In this document: one piece after another, positions 6,554 through 14,249 of the stretch
Layout of the letters: each line of letters opens with the position of its first letter
Numbering within the stretch: the stretch's first letter is position 1
Assembly: GCF_019091085.1 (NCBI RefSeq)
Contig: NZ_JAGXJY010000031.1
Location: forward strand, 1 to 48,806
Length of the DNA: 48,806 nt
Direction of reading: 5' to 3'
DNA from: Mesorhizobium sp. GbtcB19
GTDB lineage: Bacteria; Pseudomonadota; Alphaproteobacteria; Rhizobiales; Rhizobiaceae
Program-made: the position numbers and the translations under genes
The notes under the pieces: model-generated
What the model saw: only the letters and a program-made list of their open reading frames with translations
Told to the model about the DNA's origin: nothing
Databases searched by the model: none

Positions 6554-8308
6554 TTATTGAAACCGACCCGATAGGAACGACACAGTTCCATCGTAGGATA
6601 ACACGACGAGCTCTCGGTCGGACAGGAACGTCAATCCGGCGACGTTCCCTGCAAATCCATTAGAAACCTCGATTTCCTGGATAATCTGACCATCCCTCGT
6701 ATCCACCATCAGCACGGTGCTCTCATTGGTGCCGACCGCCAATATCGGCAAATTGAAAGCATGAGCACACGAGGTAAAGTCTACGCCCTTGACCCGTTCC
6801 TCGAGTGCGCTGATCGTCGTTTGTGGCAACTCATTCCGATTGAAAAGGTAGGTGTGGATTAGGCTGTCGCCGGCTATTTGTGACAGCATCGCGTAGATCC
6901 CGGAAGGCGTCGTTGGTCGATGGTTTTCGAGGATCCGCCTCGTACGGGCCCCAGAGATTTCTACCTCCGACAGCAAACTTTTTTGGCCTGCGCAATAGAC
7001 GCTTTTCCGGTCAGGGGAGGGGGTCAGAGAGTTTATGTGGTCTCCCAAGGTCACGACTTCGGTCGCGACTGGTGCCAATTTCCGCAAATCGACTGAAACA
7101 ATGCGACCATTCTCTCCGGCCAGCCACATGAGATCGTCGGTCAGGTATGCACAACAATATGTGTCGAACCCGGTGTCGATTTGATGTAACCAACGCAGAT
7201 TGCCGCTCTCGTTTAAAAAGACGTGTGTTTTACCATTTCCATACAGCGCCAGACTCGTTCCATTCGGGGAGGTGGCGAGGCCATGACTTGGCTTTAACTT
7301 AGTCGCAACCATCAACCTGCCCCCGTCCGCGGCATCAAGGAGGTTACCGTTTGCGGTAGCGACAAGCAGATGCTTACCGGGTGTCGCCGCGCCGACAATT
7401 TGGTTTCTCCTTATGAAGCCCACCCGTTCCACCGTGGCCGCAGTCGCGTGCCATATGCTTTCGTTGTCGGCTCCCGCAAATATGCCTGAGCGGTTGTGGT
7501 CTGGGACGGACCAGCTTCCAAAGTTTTGCGTTTTCTGCCTTCGAGTACTATAGAATTTGGGGAGGTCGGAAAAAGAAAGGCTCTGTTCTAGGCTAGAGTA
7601 GGTCCAAGGTTGCTGTTGGCGCGCACTTCGGCGAACCACGTCCTGAGCAATTCGCCGGAAGCACTCGTCAACACCAAGACTGTGATCAAGGATGTGTTGG
7701 CAAAAGGCCTTGCAAAATTCGCTACCCGCGCCAGGAGGGCCGTCGCTTGCAGCGCTTGCGGAGCTGGTCGAATACACCAGCAGGGTATTTCGCCATTCGC
7801 GCTCGGAAGCGGCGTCCGCATCAAGTTGCTTAAGCAGGTCTTCGTCGTCCACTGAGGCGGGCCAATTTCGGCAAGCGTCTAAAATGACGACGCCGACATT
7901 GGCCGAACTTACAGCCCCTACCGCCTGGGCAAGACTGATCCCGTAAAGTCTTGCTGCCGGCGCGGATACGGGGAATGGAAAGTCACGCGGAAGAAAGTAC
8001 CCCGTTCCGTTTCGTTCAATGGCATGACCGGCGAGGTAGACCAGCGCGATGTCGGCCTGTTTAGCGTCAGCTGCCAACGACCCAAGACATTCGGCAATCG
8101 TCGACTGATCCGCGTCTTCAACCAGAGTGGCTACGAAGCCCCGCCTTTCGAGAGCTGAAGCAGCTTTGCATGCGTCACTGACGGCGTTCGTCAGGGGTCT
8201 GTTGCTATAATCGCTTATTCCGATCACTACCGCAAGTCGACGCATTGGAACCGTATCAGCTTCCAGATTTACATGCCGCTTGTGGCGACCTCGGAAAAAT
8301 CGAGCCAT
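6554..8308 (-). CDS. Caspase-like protease (peptidase C14) with C-terminal propeller-like domain
   Basis: The product is up to 584 residues. Residues 22-240 are a caspase-fold protease: RRLAVVIGISDYSN at the first strand, the catalytic His in YLAGHAI (H95) and the catalytic Cys in VILDACRNWP (C146). The remaining 300 or so residues contain repeated short strands (LVATANGNLLDAADG, WLAGENGRIVSVDLR, AVGTNESTVLMVDT) like a WD40 or quinoprotein-type beta-propeller, a probable sensor or target-binding part. No signal peptide is seen, so it is cytoplasmic. The ATG at 8245 (MRRLAVVIG) is an equally likely start because homology begins there. Caspase-propeller proteins are common in bacterial conflict systems; it is the last gene of the leftward run. 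Confidence 0.8.
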   Translation of the reverse strand: MARFFRGRHKRHVNLEADTVPMRRLAVVIGISDYSNRPLTNAVSDACKAASALERRGFVATLVEDADQSTIAECLGSLAADAKQADIALVYLAGHAIERNGTGYFLPRDFPFPVSAPAARLYGISLAQAVGAVSSANVGVVILDACRNWPASVDDEDLLKQLDADAASEREWRNTLLVYSTSSASAASDGPPGAGSEFCKAFCQHILDHSLGVDECFRRIAQDVVRRSARQQQPWTYSSLEQSLSFSDLPKFYSTRRQKTQNFGSWSVPDHNRSGIFAGADNESIWHATAATVERVGFIRRNQIVGAATPGKHLLVATANGNLLDAADGGRLMVATKLKPSHGLATSPNGTSLALYGNGKTHVFLNESGNLRWLHQIDTGFDTYCCAYLTDDLMWLAGENGRIVSVDLRKLAPVATEVVTLGDHINSLTPSPDRKSVYCAGQKSLLSEVEISGARTRRILENHRPTTPSGIYAMLSQIAGDSLIHTYLFNRNELPQTTISALEERVKGVDFTSCAHAFNLPILAVGTNESTVLMVDTRDGQIIQEIEVSNGFAGNVAGLTFLSDRELVVLSYDGTVSFLSGRFQ

Positions 8309-8535
8309 GCGAGCGATGCCTAATCAACATTGGCTGCATCGATTGCAAGACGGTCCAAAGAGAGCGTACCCGATTCCTATTTGCCGATCTCCAAATGACC
8401 CTCCAACATCGTCTTTCGCCAATCCACACCGGATCGTTGCGACCAGTCGGAATTTTCTGCGGAATCTGAGCAATTGATTCGAACGCATCGTCAGGTGATG
8501 AGATGCCGGCAGCCTGCAATGGTATGAGAGAAAGT

Positions 8536-8778
8536 CTATTTGCGGCCGCGCTTTGCCCGCGGATGGCCAGCATTGCCGGCTTGCACCGGCCGGGTTTTGG
8601 CGGGCCGTTTCACGGGTTCCGCTCCGTAGCGCTTGCTGAGCGCTTCTCCTATTTCCGTGAGCGAGGCCTCGATCGACTCGGCGGTGAGATTTTCGATTGA
8701 GTCGTCAAAGTACCGGTTGGTAAGCTTGTACCGACCGAGTGTTCCGGCTGGACTGGCTGCCGGCCTACTCCTCTTCAT
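8536..8778 (-). CDS. Small basic protein of unknown function
   Basis: An 80-residue protein, lysine- and arginine-rich at both ends, with a central acidic helical part (SIENLTAESIEASLTEIGEA). The family is not recognised. The ATG at 8778 is chosen because GGAGGAA lies just upstream, inside the end of the preceding gene; the two genes overlap by 14 bases, which suggests translational coupling. It may be a partner or inhibitor of the Ntn-hydrolase-like protein encoded before it. Confidence 0.55.
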   Translation of the reverse strand: MKRSRPAASPAGTLGRYKLTNRYFDDSIENLTAESIEASLTEIGEALSKRYGAEPVKRPAKTRPVQAGNAGHPRAKRGRK

Positions 8779-10093
8779 CAGATTCCTCCCGTCTGTGCTT
8801 CCCAAACCGTCGCCACATGTATCGCGGATTAAGCTCGGCTTTGAAATGATGCTTTCGCTTAATCCATACGAAGCCCTCGGCGCGAGTGATCAACGCCACA
8901 TCGATCGGACCACCAACAGTTCCCGCGTCGTCCGAAGCCTTTCGTTCAATCGCCGTGATACTAACTAGCGCTTCGGCCAGCTCAATCAAATCCTGCTTTG
9001 GCATCAGGGCAATGGTTTCCTTGAACTTGCGCTCAAATTCCGTGCGAAGGTTGGCTGCGAATTTGCTCTCGAACTGCGATGCTATCAGGTCACCGAGCAG
9101 TCCACCCATGTCGCTGGGAGGGATCTCCGACCCGTCCGATCGCGAGATTTTCAACTTCAGGCGCGTAAAGTTCCGCTCCAGGCTTCCTGATACATTTTCC
9201 TTGATGAAAGCCCGAGCGCCATCAATGAAACGATTGTCCGTACCCTTGAGCAGGCGGTCGACCACATCGGTCTGTGCAAAAGATATCGCCGTACCAGTGT
9301 CCTCGCCACGCGAAATCGTGACGTCATGAGAGGCTCGATAGCGGAGCCGGCCAGCGATAAACCCGTCTATGTCGACAGCGTAGAGTGAGGGAAAAAGATC
9401 TTTGCCGCCGAAGCCCGCGACGATGAGCCCGGTAGCCGTCAGACGGTCAAGATCACTGAGCAGTCTCTGTGCGATGACATTGGCGAAAAACTCCCGCTGA
9501 TCGGCGTTGGCGTCGAACGGGATTCGTTGCGTTTCAAGTTCGGCCACGATTGAACGGACGGTTGGAAGGATGGCGTCTACGGTGATGCCGGCGAGACTTT
9601 CAAGCAGTGGGTTTTGCGCCAAGGCCTGCACACGTTCGGCCATGATGGTTGTATAAAGTCCCCGCAGGACGTCATGAATGTTCTGTTCGCCGTCCTCCGC
9701 GGCCACAGCCTCCAGTCTGTCTCGGACAATGGCGGTGATGGAGTCCAGTTCCTCTTCGATCATACCATCCTGCCATCGACGCACATCACCAGACTTGACA
9801 GTCGGATGGCCAGCCAGAAAATTGAGGAACCGCTCCATCCACTGTTTGATTGTCAGGGTTGCCGCGCCGTCCGGAGGGGTGCACCTGAACTCCTTCGCTA
9901 TTATCTCCCAGGGCACTCCCAGGAAATCCATGCTGCCATTCACCATCAAAGCTACAGGGTAGCGCTCGCTCAACTCGAAGAGCTTGTCCCCTGTATTGAA
10001 GACCTTGTCGGCTCCGTAACCAGGAATCGTCACAGCGCTGTCTGCAGCCAGCGCGACGCCCAGTCGATTGATTACAGCGATTTCGGTGGTCAT
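8765..10093 (-). CDS. Large Ntn-hydrolase-like protein with proteasome/HslV-type N-terminus
   Basis: The 442-residue protein begins MTTEIAVINRLGVALAADSA. Counting the exposed Thr2 as residue 1, an Asp falls at position 17 (AADS), then a Lys in KVFNTGDKLFEL (36, or 29) and a hydrophobic strand plus Gly (PVALMVNGSMDFLGVPWE). This is the layout of the proteasome beta subunit and HslV active sites (Thr1, Asp17, Lys33). A long helical insertion follows, then GFGGKDLFPSLYAVDIDGF and a conserved-looking C-terminal strand (ALITRAEGFVWIKRK). HslV is about 175 residues, so this is a much larger relative or a distant Ntn fold. It lies in the gene run divergent from the ubiquitin-like operon. The fold is inferred, and no activity is shown. 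Confidence 0.65.
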   Translation of the reverse strand: MTTEIAVINRLGVALAADSAVTIPGYGADKVFNTGDKLFELSERYPVALMVNGSMDFLGVPWEIIAKEFRCTPPDGAATLTIKQWMERFLNFLAGHPTVKSGDVRRWQDGMIEEELDSITAIVRDRLEAVAAEDGEQNIHDVLRGLYTTIMAERVQALAQNPLLESLAGITVDAILPTVRSIVAELETQRIPFDANADQREFFANVIAQRLLSDLDRLTATGLIVAGFGGKDLFPSLYAVDIDGFIAGRLRYRASHDVTISRGEDTGTAISFAQTDVVDRLLKGTDNRFIDGARAFIKENVSGSLERNFTRLKLKISRSDGSEIPPSDMGGLLGDLIASQFESKFAANLRTEFERKFKETIALMPKQDLIELAEALVSITAIERKASDDAGTVGGPIDVALITRAEGFVWIKRKHHFKAELNPRYMWRRFGKHRREESDEEE

Positions 10094-10243
10094 CAGCCAT
10101 TCACTTCGATTGATTGTAGGTTACATCAGTCGCCGGCCTTGAAGTCTTGCCGCGGAGTATTGTCCGCTAGACGCGCGAGCCTTGATCGGCGTCAAAAAAA
10201 TTGAAAGATCAGTAAGGGATTGCGAAGAAATTTCCCAGGAATG

Positions 10244-10867
10244 TTATGTTGCTGCGATTGACCGGATAGCTGAAAGTATCACTTCAGGCGCCTCCGGGTC
10301 GAGCACAATCTCTCCCGTCTTCAATTTCTCAGCCACAAGTTTAGGCCTGGCGGTAGAGTTGTCGTACACATAAGCAAGATCCGCCTGCTCCATAAACCAC
10401 GGAAGCTGCTCAAGCGAACGGGAAAATCTGGCGACGACCCTGTCCAGTGGAACCGTGTGACCTCCACGGGCGACCCGCAGGCGGACACGCTCTACGTTGA
10501 GTTCGGGTGATCTCAACACGATGTATATCAGGCGAAACTCGAAACCCAGTCTCTTTGCAGCCCTCACAAGCGGCCGATATTTGGCTGTCGACAACACAGT
10601 CTCGACGCCCACGGTCTGATGCGTGCGCAAAGAGGCTCTCAACCAGACCATTATCCTTTTGACCGCTTGGAGATTGGCCTGTTCCAGCGGCAATCCTTCG
10701 CTGCTCATGATACGCTCAGTCAAAAGATCCGGGTTAATGATCCAGACCGAGCGACCGAAATCCTCAATAAGTGTCGAATCGTAGAACGTGCTTTTACCCG
10801 AGCCATTCGGGCCGGCGACCATCCACAGCCGGGGCTGATTAGCCCTTGTCGTCGTCGCCATTCCCAT
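10244..10867 (-). CDS. Zeta-toxin-like P-loop kinase (COG4185 type)
   Basis: The 207-residue protein has a Walker A motif GPNGSGKST (residues 19-27), an Asp-containing NPDLLTERI, ETVLSTAKY after it, and the RVRLRVARGGHTVPLDRVV and RFSRSLEQLP signature of predicted zeta-like ATPases (COG4185). Zeta toxins phosphorylate UDP-GlcNAc or other nucleotide sugars; the substrate here is unknown. The start overlaps the preceding small gene by 29 bases (23 if Met3 is used), the tight coupling typical of toxin-antitoxin pairs. Confidence 0.75.
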   Translation of the reverse strand: MGMATTTRANQPRLWMVAGPNGSGKSTFYDSTLIEDFGRSVWIINPDLLTERIMSSEGLPLEQANLQAVKRIMVWLRASLRTHQTVGVETVLSTAKYRPLVRAAKRLGFEFRLIYIVLRSPELNVERVRLRVARGGHTVPLDRVVARFSRSLEQLPWFMEQADLAYVYDNSTARPKLVAEKLKTGEIVLDPEAPEVILSAIRSIAAT

Positions 10868-11072
10868 GCCCGGCCATCAGCTTGTTCTCGCGACGCGCGC
10901 GAGCAACGGATCTCGCGAATGACTCAAGGAGATCTTCGCTGAATGAAGCGCTTTCCGGGTTCGCGAGCCCTGCCTTGACCCGTTTGCCCTGAGCGCTCAC
11001 AACTTGTCTTGAATCGAGCTTTCGCCGGGTCTTGCTCAAGCGGCCTATTGGCTTCTCTATGATCTTAATCAT
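10839..11072 (-). CDS. Small basic protein, candidate antitoxin for the zeta-like kinase
   Basis: A 77-residue protein, MIKIIEKPIGRLSKTRRKLD at its start, with a helical middle (FSEDLLESFARSVARARREN). The family is not recognised. TGAGGT precedes the ATG at 11072. It overlaps the kinase gene directly downstream, so an antitoxin or adaptor role is plausible by position only. Confidence 0.55.
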   Translation of the reverse strand: MIKIIEKPIGRLSKTRRKLDSRQVVSAQGKRVKAGLANPESASFSEDLLESFARSVARARRENKLMAGHGNGDDDKG

Positions 11073-11109
11073 TTTAACCTCAAAAGCACTTTGAAGGGTT
11101 CGTGCGAGC

Positions 11110-11502
11110 CTAGTCCTCCTGTCCGCCCTCCGGTGGAAGGAAGCCCCGTCTGGCGGACCTCTCCAGAATTGAGGCAATCTCATCATCACTGAGAGCGTCC
11201 ACCTCGGATACGCCGGCTATCTTTCTCACGCGCGAGTCGGCAACGAGAAGCTGACGCAATGTCGCGCGATGCGTGGATGGTCGACCGACATAGGCTCCGG
11301 GTCGCGGCTGCTGTCGCCTAGACGTCGCCTTGCTACGCGTCGCGCGCAAGGTGGCTTCCGCCACGGCCTTTGCCTGGCTTGCCAGGGACCTGAGCTCTAC
11401 GGAACTGAGTATGTCATGATCGCGCGAGGCAATGATGTCGCCCTCTATCTCCGCCAATATCGCGTCAAGCGGGTCCACGGCTGTGAATCTGACGTCGCTC
11501 AT
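11110..11502 (-). CDS. Hypothetical protein coupled to the sigma factor
   Basis: A soluble 130-residue protein with an acidic N-terminal part (DPLDAILAEIEGDI), a helical segment, a basic proline-rich linker and a C-terminal helical part (VSEVDALSDDEIASILERSA). The family is not recognised. Its ATG overlaps the sigma-factor stop by 4 bases (ATGA), so the two are translated together; such a partner of an ECF-type sigma could be a soluble anti-sigma factor. No transmembrane segment or zinc motif is seen to confirm that. Confidence 0.6.
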   Translation of the reverse strand: MSDVRFTAVDPLDAILAEIEGDIIASRDHDILSSVELRSLASQAKAVAEATLRATRSKATSRRQQPRPGAYVGRPSTHRATLRQLLVADSRVRKIAGVSEVDALSDDEIASILERSARRGFLPPEGGQED

Positions 11503-12065
11503 CCAAGCGTCTCCGGTGTTGCGCGGGTGATCAGTCTTCGCAGTCGGCGACGAGCGCTGTTGTATTCGGTGACGCTGAGTCCCACACGGGCCTGAATATC
11601 CGTCGGATCCAGTCCCTCGCCGAGGCCCGCGACGATGCCCGACAGAACACGGTCGTCACCTACCAGCCGTTCCAACTGCTCGACCAGACCGCGCGCGATA
11701 GCGCTTCGCTCGGGGTCTGGGTCGTCGGAGGCGATCGTCTCGGCGAAGCCTTCGTCGTTCGCTGGCTGGGTATTGCGCCGATCAAGCGTTCGCCGCCGCC
11801 AGTGTTCGCTGGCAATGCTCCTCATCACTCCGCGCAGAAAAGTAGCGAATGGGACATCGACCGGCCAGCGACGGGTTCCATCCAGCGAGCGCTGTATCGC
11901 GTCATGCAGGATGTCGCGCCATTCCACCCCTGGCAATCCCCGAGCGCGGAGTTGAGCGATTCGCCCAAGACGAGCAAAATCCGCCTCCCCCAGAGCTGCG
12001 AGAGCGATCGCAACCTCCTCGGGGGAACCATACTCATCTAGCGAACGGGCGTTTGTCGCTTCCAT
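11499..12065 (-). CDS. Sigma-70-family (ECF-like) RNA polymerase sigma factor
   Basis: The 188-residue protein has a sigma region 2-like helix set (EWRDILHDAIQRSLDGTRRW, then PFATFLRGVMRSIASEHWRR) and a C-terminal helix-turn-helix like region 4 (GLDPTDIQARVGLSVTEYNS, then ARRRLRRLI). Region 3 is absent, as in ECF sigma factors. It is the first gene of the leftward run and divergent from the ubiquitin-like operon with only 127 bases between them, so it may control one or both transcripts. The target promoters are not identified. Confidence 0.75.
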   Translation of the reverse strand: MEATNARSLDEYGSPEEVAIALAALGEADFARLGRIAQLRARGLPGVEWRDILHDAIQRSLDGTRRWPVDVPFATFLRGVMRSIASEHWRRRTLDRRNTQPANDEGFAETIASDDPDPERSAIARGLVEQLERLVGDDRVLSGIVAGLGEGLDPTDIQARVGLSVTEYNSARRRLRRLITRATPETLG

Positions 12066-12079
12066 GGTTCCCTATGCTG

Positions 12080-12093
12080 ACCCCTCCCGGGGT
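12080..12093. promoter_or_regulatory. Dyad in the divergent sigma/ubiquitin-like gap
   Basis: ACCCC-TCCC-GGGGT forms a perfect short inverted repeat 14 bases upstream of the sigma gene, in the 127-base gap shared with the ubiquitin-like operon. It could be an operator. No convincing -35/-10 pair was recognised in this gap. Confidence 0.3.
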
Positions 12094-12192
12094 TTCGGAC
12101 AATCGATCATGAAAAAATTTCACGCACTGCTTTTGTCCGCGTCTGTCCGGTTCAGCAGCACTAGGACACGTCGGCAACAACAGGAGGTCACT

Positions 12193-12855
12193 ATGGATGA
12201 GGACCAGAAGGGTCACAAGAAAGAAACCTATAAGGTACAGATCGACAAGCAGAAGCTTGAAATAGACAATCCGACGCCCACCGCGCGCGAGCTGCTCACG
12301 CTCGCGGGAAGGGTCCCGGTTGAACATTTCGCGCTTTACCTCAAGGACAAGGGCCAGCCCAAGCGCCTCGAACTGGACGAGCGTGTGGATCTGCGCGAGC
12401 CTGGCGTTGAGAAATTCGTGACGCTGCCGCTCGATCAGACAGAGGGCCTCGGCGCGGGTAGGCGCCAGTTCTCGCTTCCGCAAGAGGATGAAGAGTGGCT
12501 GGAGAGCCTGGGCCTGATCTACGAGCTGGTAGCCGAAGGCGGCACGGCGCGCGTCATCATCTACGGATGGGCGCTGCCTGTGGGCTACAAGGTGGAGAAG
12601 GTCGACGTAAACGTCCGAATTGATCCCGGCTATCCGGATGCGCAGATTGACATGGTCTATTTCAGCCCGGCCCTGGTGAGAAGGGACGGGCGAGCGATCG
12701 CCGCTACAAGCGATGACAGCTTTGACGGAAAGGTGTGGCAGCGCTGGAGCAGGCATCGGACCTCGGTCAATCCGTGGCGTCCGGGCCTGGACAGCCTGTC
12801 GACGCATTTCGCCCTGATTGACGACTGGCTCGCGCGTGAACTGCGCAAAGGATGA
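12193..12855 (+). CDS. Ubiquitin-like (multiubiquitin-type) domain fused to a prokaryotic E2 family E domain
   Basis: The 220-residue protein has two parts. Residues 10-80 are a beta-grasp domain of the bacterial multiubiquitin type (ETYKVQIDKQKLEIDNPTPT, RELLTLAGRVPVEHFALYL). Residues 92-220 match the prokaryotic E2 family E (EWLESLGLIYELVAEGG, ALPVGYKVEKVDVNVRIDPG, and WQRWSRHRT, NPWRPGLDSLSTHFALIDDW). There is no cysteine anywhere, so it cannot form the usual E2 thioester. AGGAGG lies 5 bases before the ATG at 12193. The protein would be conjugation substrate and E2-like carrier in one; the next gene overlaps it by 4 bases and supplies E1 and deconjugase. Confidence 0.85.
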   Translation: MDEDQKGHKKETYKVQIDKQKLEIDNPTPTARELLTLAGRVPVEHFALYLKDKGQPKRLELDERVDLREPGVEKFVTLPLDQTEGLGAGRRQFSLPQEDEEWLESLGLIYELVAEGGTARVIIYGWALPVGYKVEKVDVNVRIDPGYPDAQIDMVYFSPALVRRDGRAIAATSDDSFDGKVWQRWSRHRTSVNPWRPGLDSLSTHFALIDDWLARELRKG

Positions 12856-14249
12856 TGACGATGCGGGTCTCGCTTACGCTGAACGACAGCCAGCACGCGC
12901 GCCTGAGAGAACATCTCTTTCCCGGTGACGGTCTCGAGGCGGCTGCCCTGCTCCTGTGCGGCAGGGCTATGGACCAGGGGCGACATCGCCTTATTGTGAG
13001 TGAGGTCCACCTGATTTCACATGATAGATGCGACCGGGCCCCGGATCGCGTTACCTGGCCTACTGATATGCTCCCGGACTTGCTCACTCGGGCGTCCAGG
13101 CGAGGCATGTCGCTGATCAAGATCCATGGCCATATCGGCTATGACCGCTTCTCGGAGATTGATGACGCCTCGGATCGTGAGCTGTTTGCAAGTGTGCATG
13201 CCTGGGCGGATGGGCTGCATGGAAGCGCAGTCATGCTGGACGGCGACCGTGTGTTCGGCCGCCTAGTAAGCGAGCATGGGGTCTTTTCCCCATTCGCATC
13301 CGTGAATGTTGTTGGAGACGATCTTCGCTTCTGGCCGCACCAGTATGGCCATGGACCGGTTCCGGACCATGCAAGAAGGATCGCCCAGAGTTTCGGGGCC
13401 GGGACCTATGAGATTCTGCGCCGTCTTCGTATCGGCGTGGTCGGCTGCTCGGGCACGGGCAGCGTCGTTGTAGACCAGCTTGCGAGAAATTGTGTCGGCG
13501 AACTCGTCCTGGTTGATCCTGATCATGTGGAGGACAAGAATCTCAATCGCATTGTAAACAGTCGAAAAGAGGATGCCCAGCAGCGCCGCCTAAAGGTTGA
13601 TCTCATGGCGGAGGCCGTCGAGGAGCTTGGGCTGGGGACCTTGGTCAGCATTTACGCGTCCTCACTTGCCTCCGCCAATGCCATTCGCGCGATCGCATCC
13701 TGCGACGTCGTCTTTGGATGCATGGATTCTGTCGATGGCCGCCATATGCTCAATCGGCTCGCCACATTCTATGGACTGGCCTACTTCGATCTCGGCGTGA
13801 AGCTGGAGGCCGATGGCGAAGGAGGGGTCGATCAGGTCTGCGGCACGGTCCACTACTTGAAGCCCGGGGGATCCAGCCTCTACAGCCGGCATGTATACTC
13901 GATGGAGCAGGTTCGGGCGGCAGGGTTGATGAGAACAGATCCGGCCACCTATCGCGAGTTGCGCCGCGAGGGCTACATCAAGGGCGTCGCTGAGGACAGA
14001 CCTGCCGTCATCCAGCTTAACAGCCTAATCGCGTCAATGGCCGTCAATGAGTTGCTGGCAAGGCTCCACCCGTTCCGACTCGACCCCAACGGGGAATATG
14101 CGGTTCACACCATCAGTCTCAGCCACGGGATCTATGACCATCATTGCGACGGTGAGCCGTGCGAGCTGCTCAGCAGACACGTCGGCCGGGGCGATGTGCG
14201 CCCCCTTCTCGACATGCCTGAGCTCAGCGTCGAGGCCGCGGCGGCATGA
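12852..14249 (+). CDS. JAB/JAMM peptidase fused to ThiF-type E1 activating enzyme
   Basis: The 465-residue fusion starts with a JAB domain: Glu29 in DGLEAAALLLCG, then H92-x-H94 in KIHGHIGYDRFSEIDD with Ser101 and Asp104. The spacing between H94 and S101 is six residues, one fewer than the textbook JAMM motif. From about residue 190 comes an E1/ThiF Rossmann domain: GVVGCSGTGS (198-204), ELVLVDPDHVEDKNLNRI with the Asp and Arg that handle ATP, and FGCMDSVDGRHMLNRL (288-302). E1 domains adenylate the C-terminus of the ubiquitin-like protein; the JAB part would mature or remove it. The ATG overlaps the upstream stop, so the two are coupled. Confidence 0.88.
   Translation: MMTMRVSLTLNDSQHARLREHLFPGDGLEAAALLLCGRAMDQGRHRLIVSEVHLISHDRCDRAPDRVTWPTDMLPDLLTRASRRGMSLIKIHGHIGYDRFSEIDDASDRELFASVHAWADGLHGSAVMLDGDRVFGRLVSEHGVFSPFASVNVVGDDLRFWPHQYGHGPVPDHARRIAQSFGAGTYEILRRLRIGVVGCSGTGSVVVDQLARNCVGELVLVDPDHVEDKNLNRIVNSRKEDAQQRRLKVDLMAEAVEELGLGTLVSIYASSLASANAIRAIASCDVVFGCMDSVDGRHMLNRLATFYGLAYFDLGVKLEADGEGGVDQVCGTVHYLKPGGSSLYSRHVYSMEQVRAAGLMRTDPATYRELRREGYIKGVAEDRPAVIQLNSLIASMAVNELLARLHPFRLDPNGEYAVHTISLSHGIYDHHCDGEPCELLSRHVGRGDVRPLLDMPELSVEAAAA

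Noticed and set aside
8309..8535. A 105-residue leftward frame (8256-8573) between the small gene and the caspase gene
   Set aside because: It overlaps both neighbours, has no ribosome site and resembles no family.
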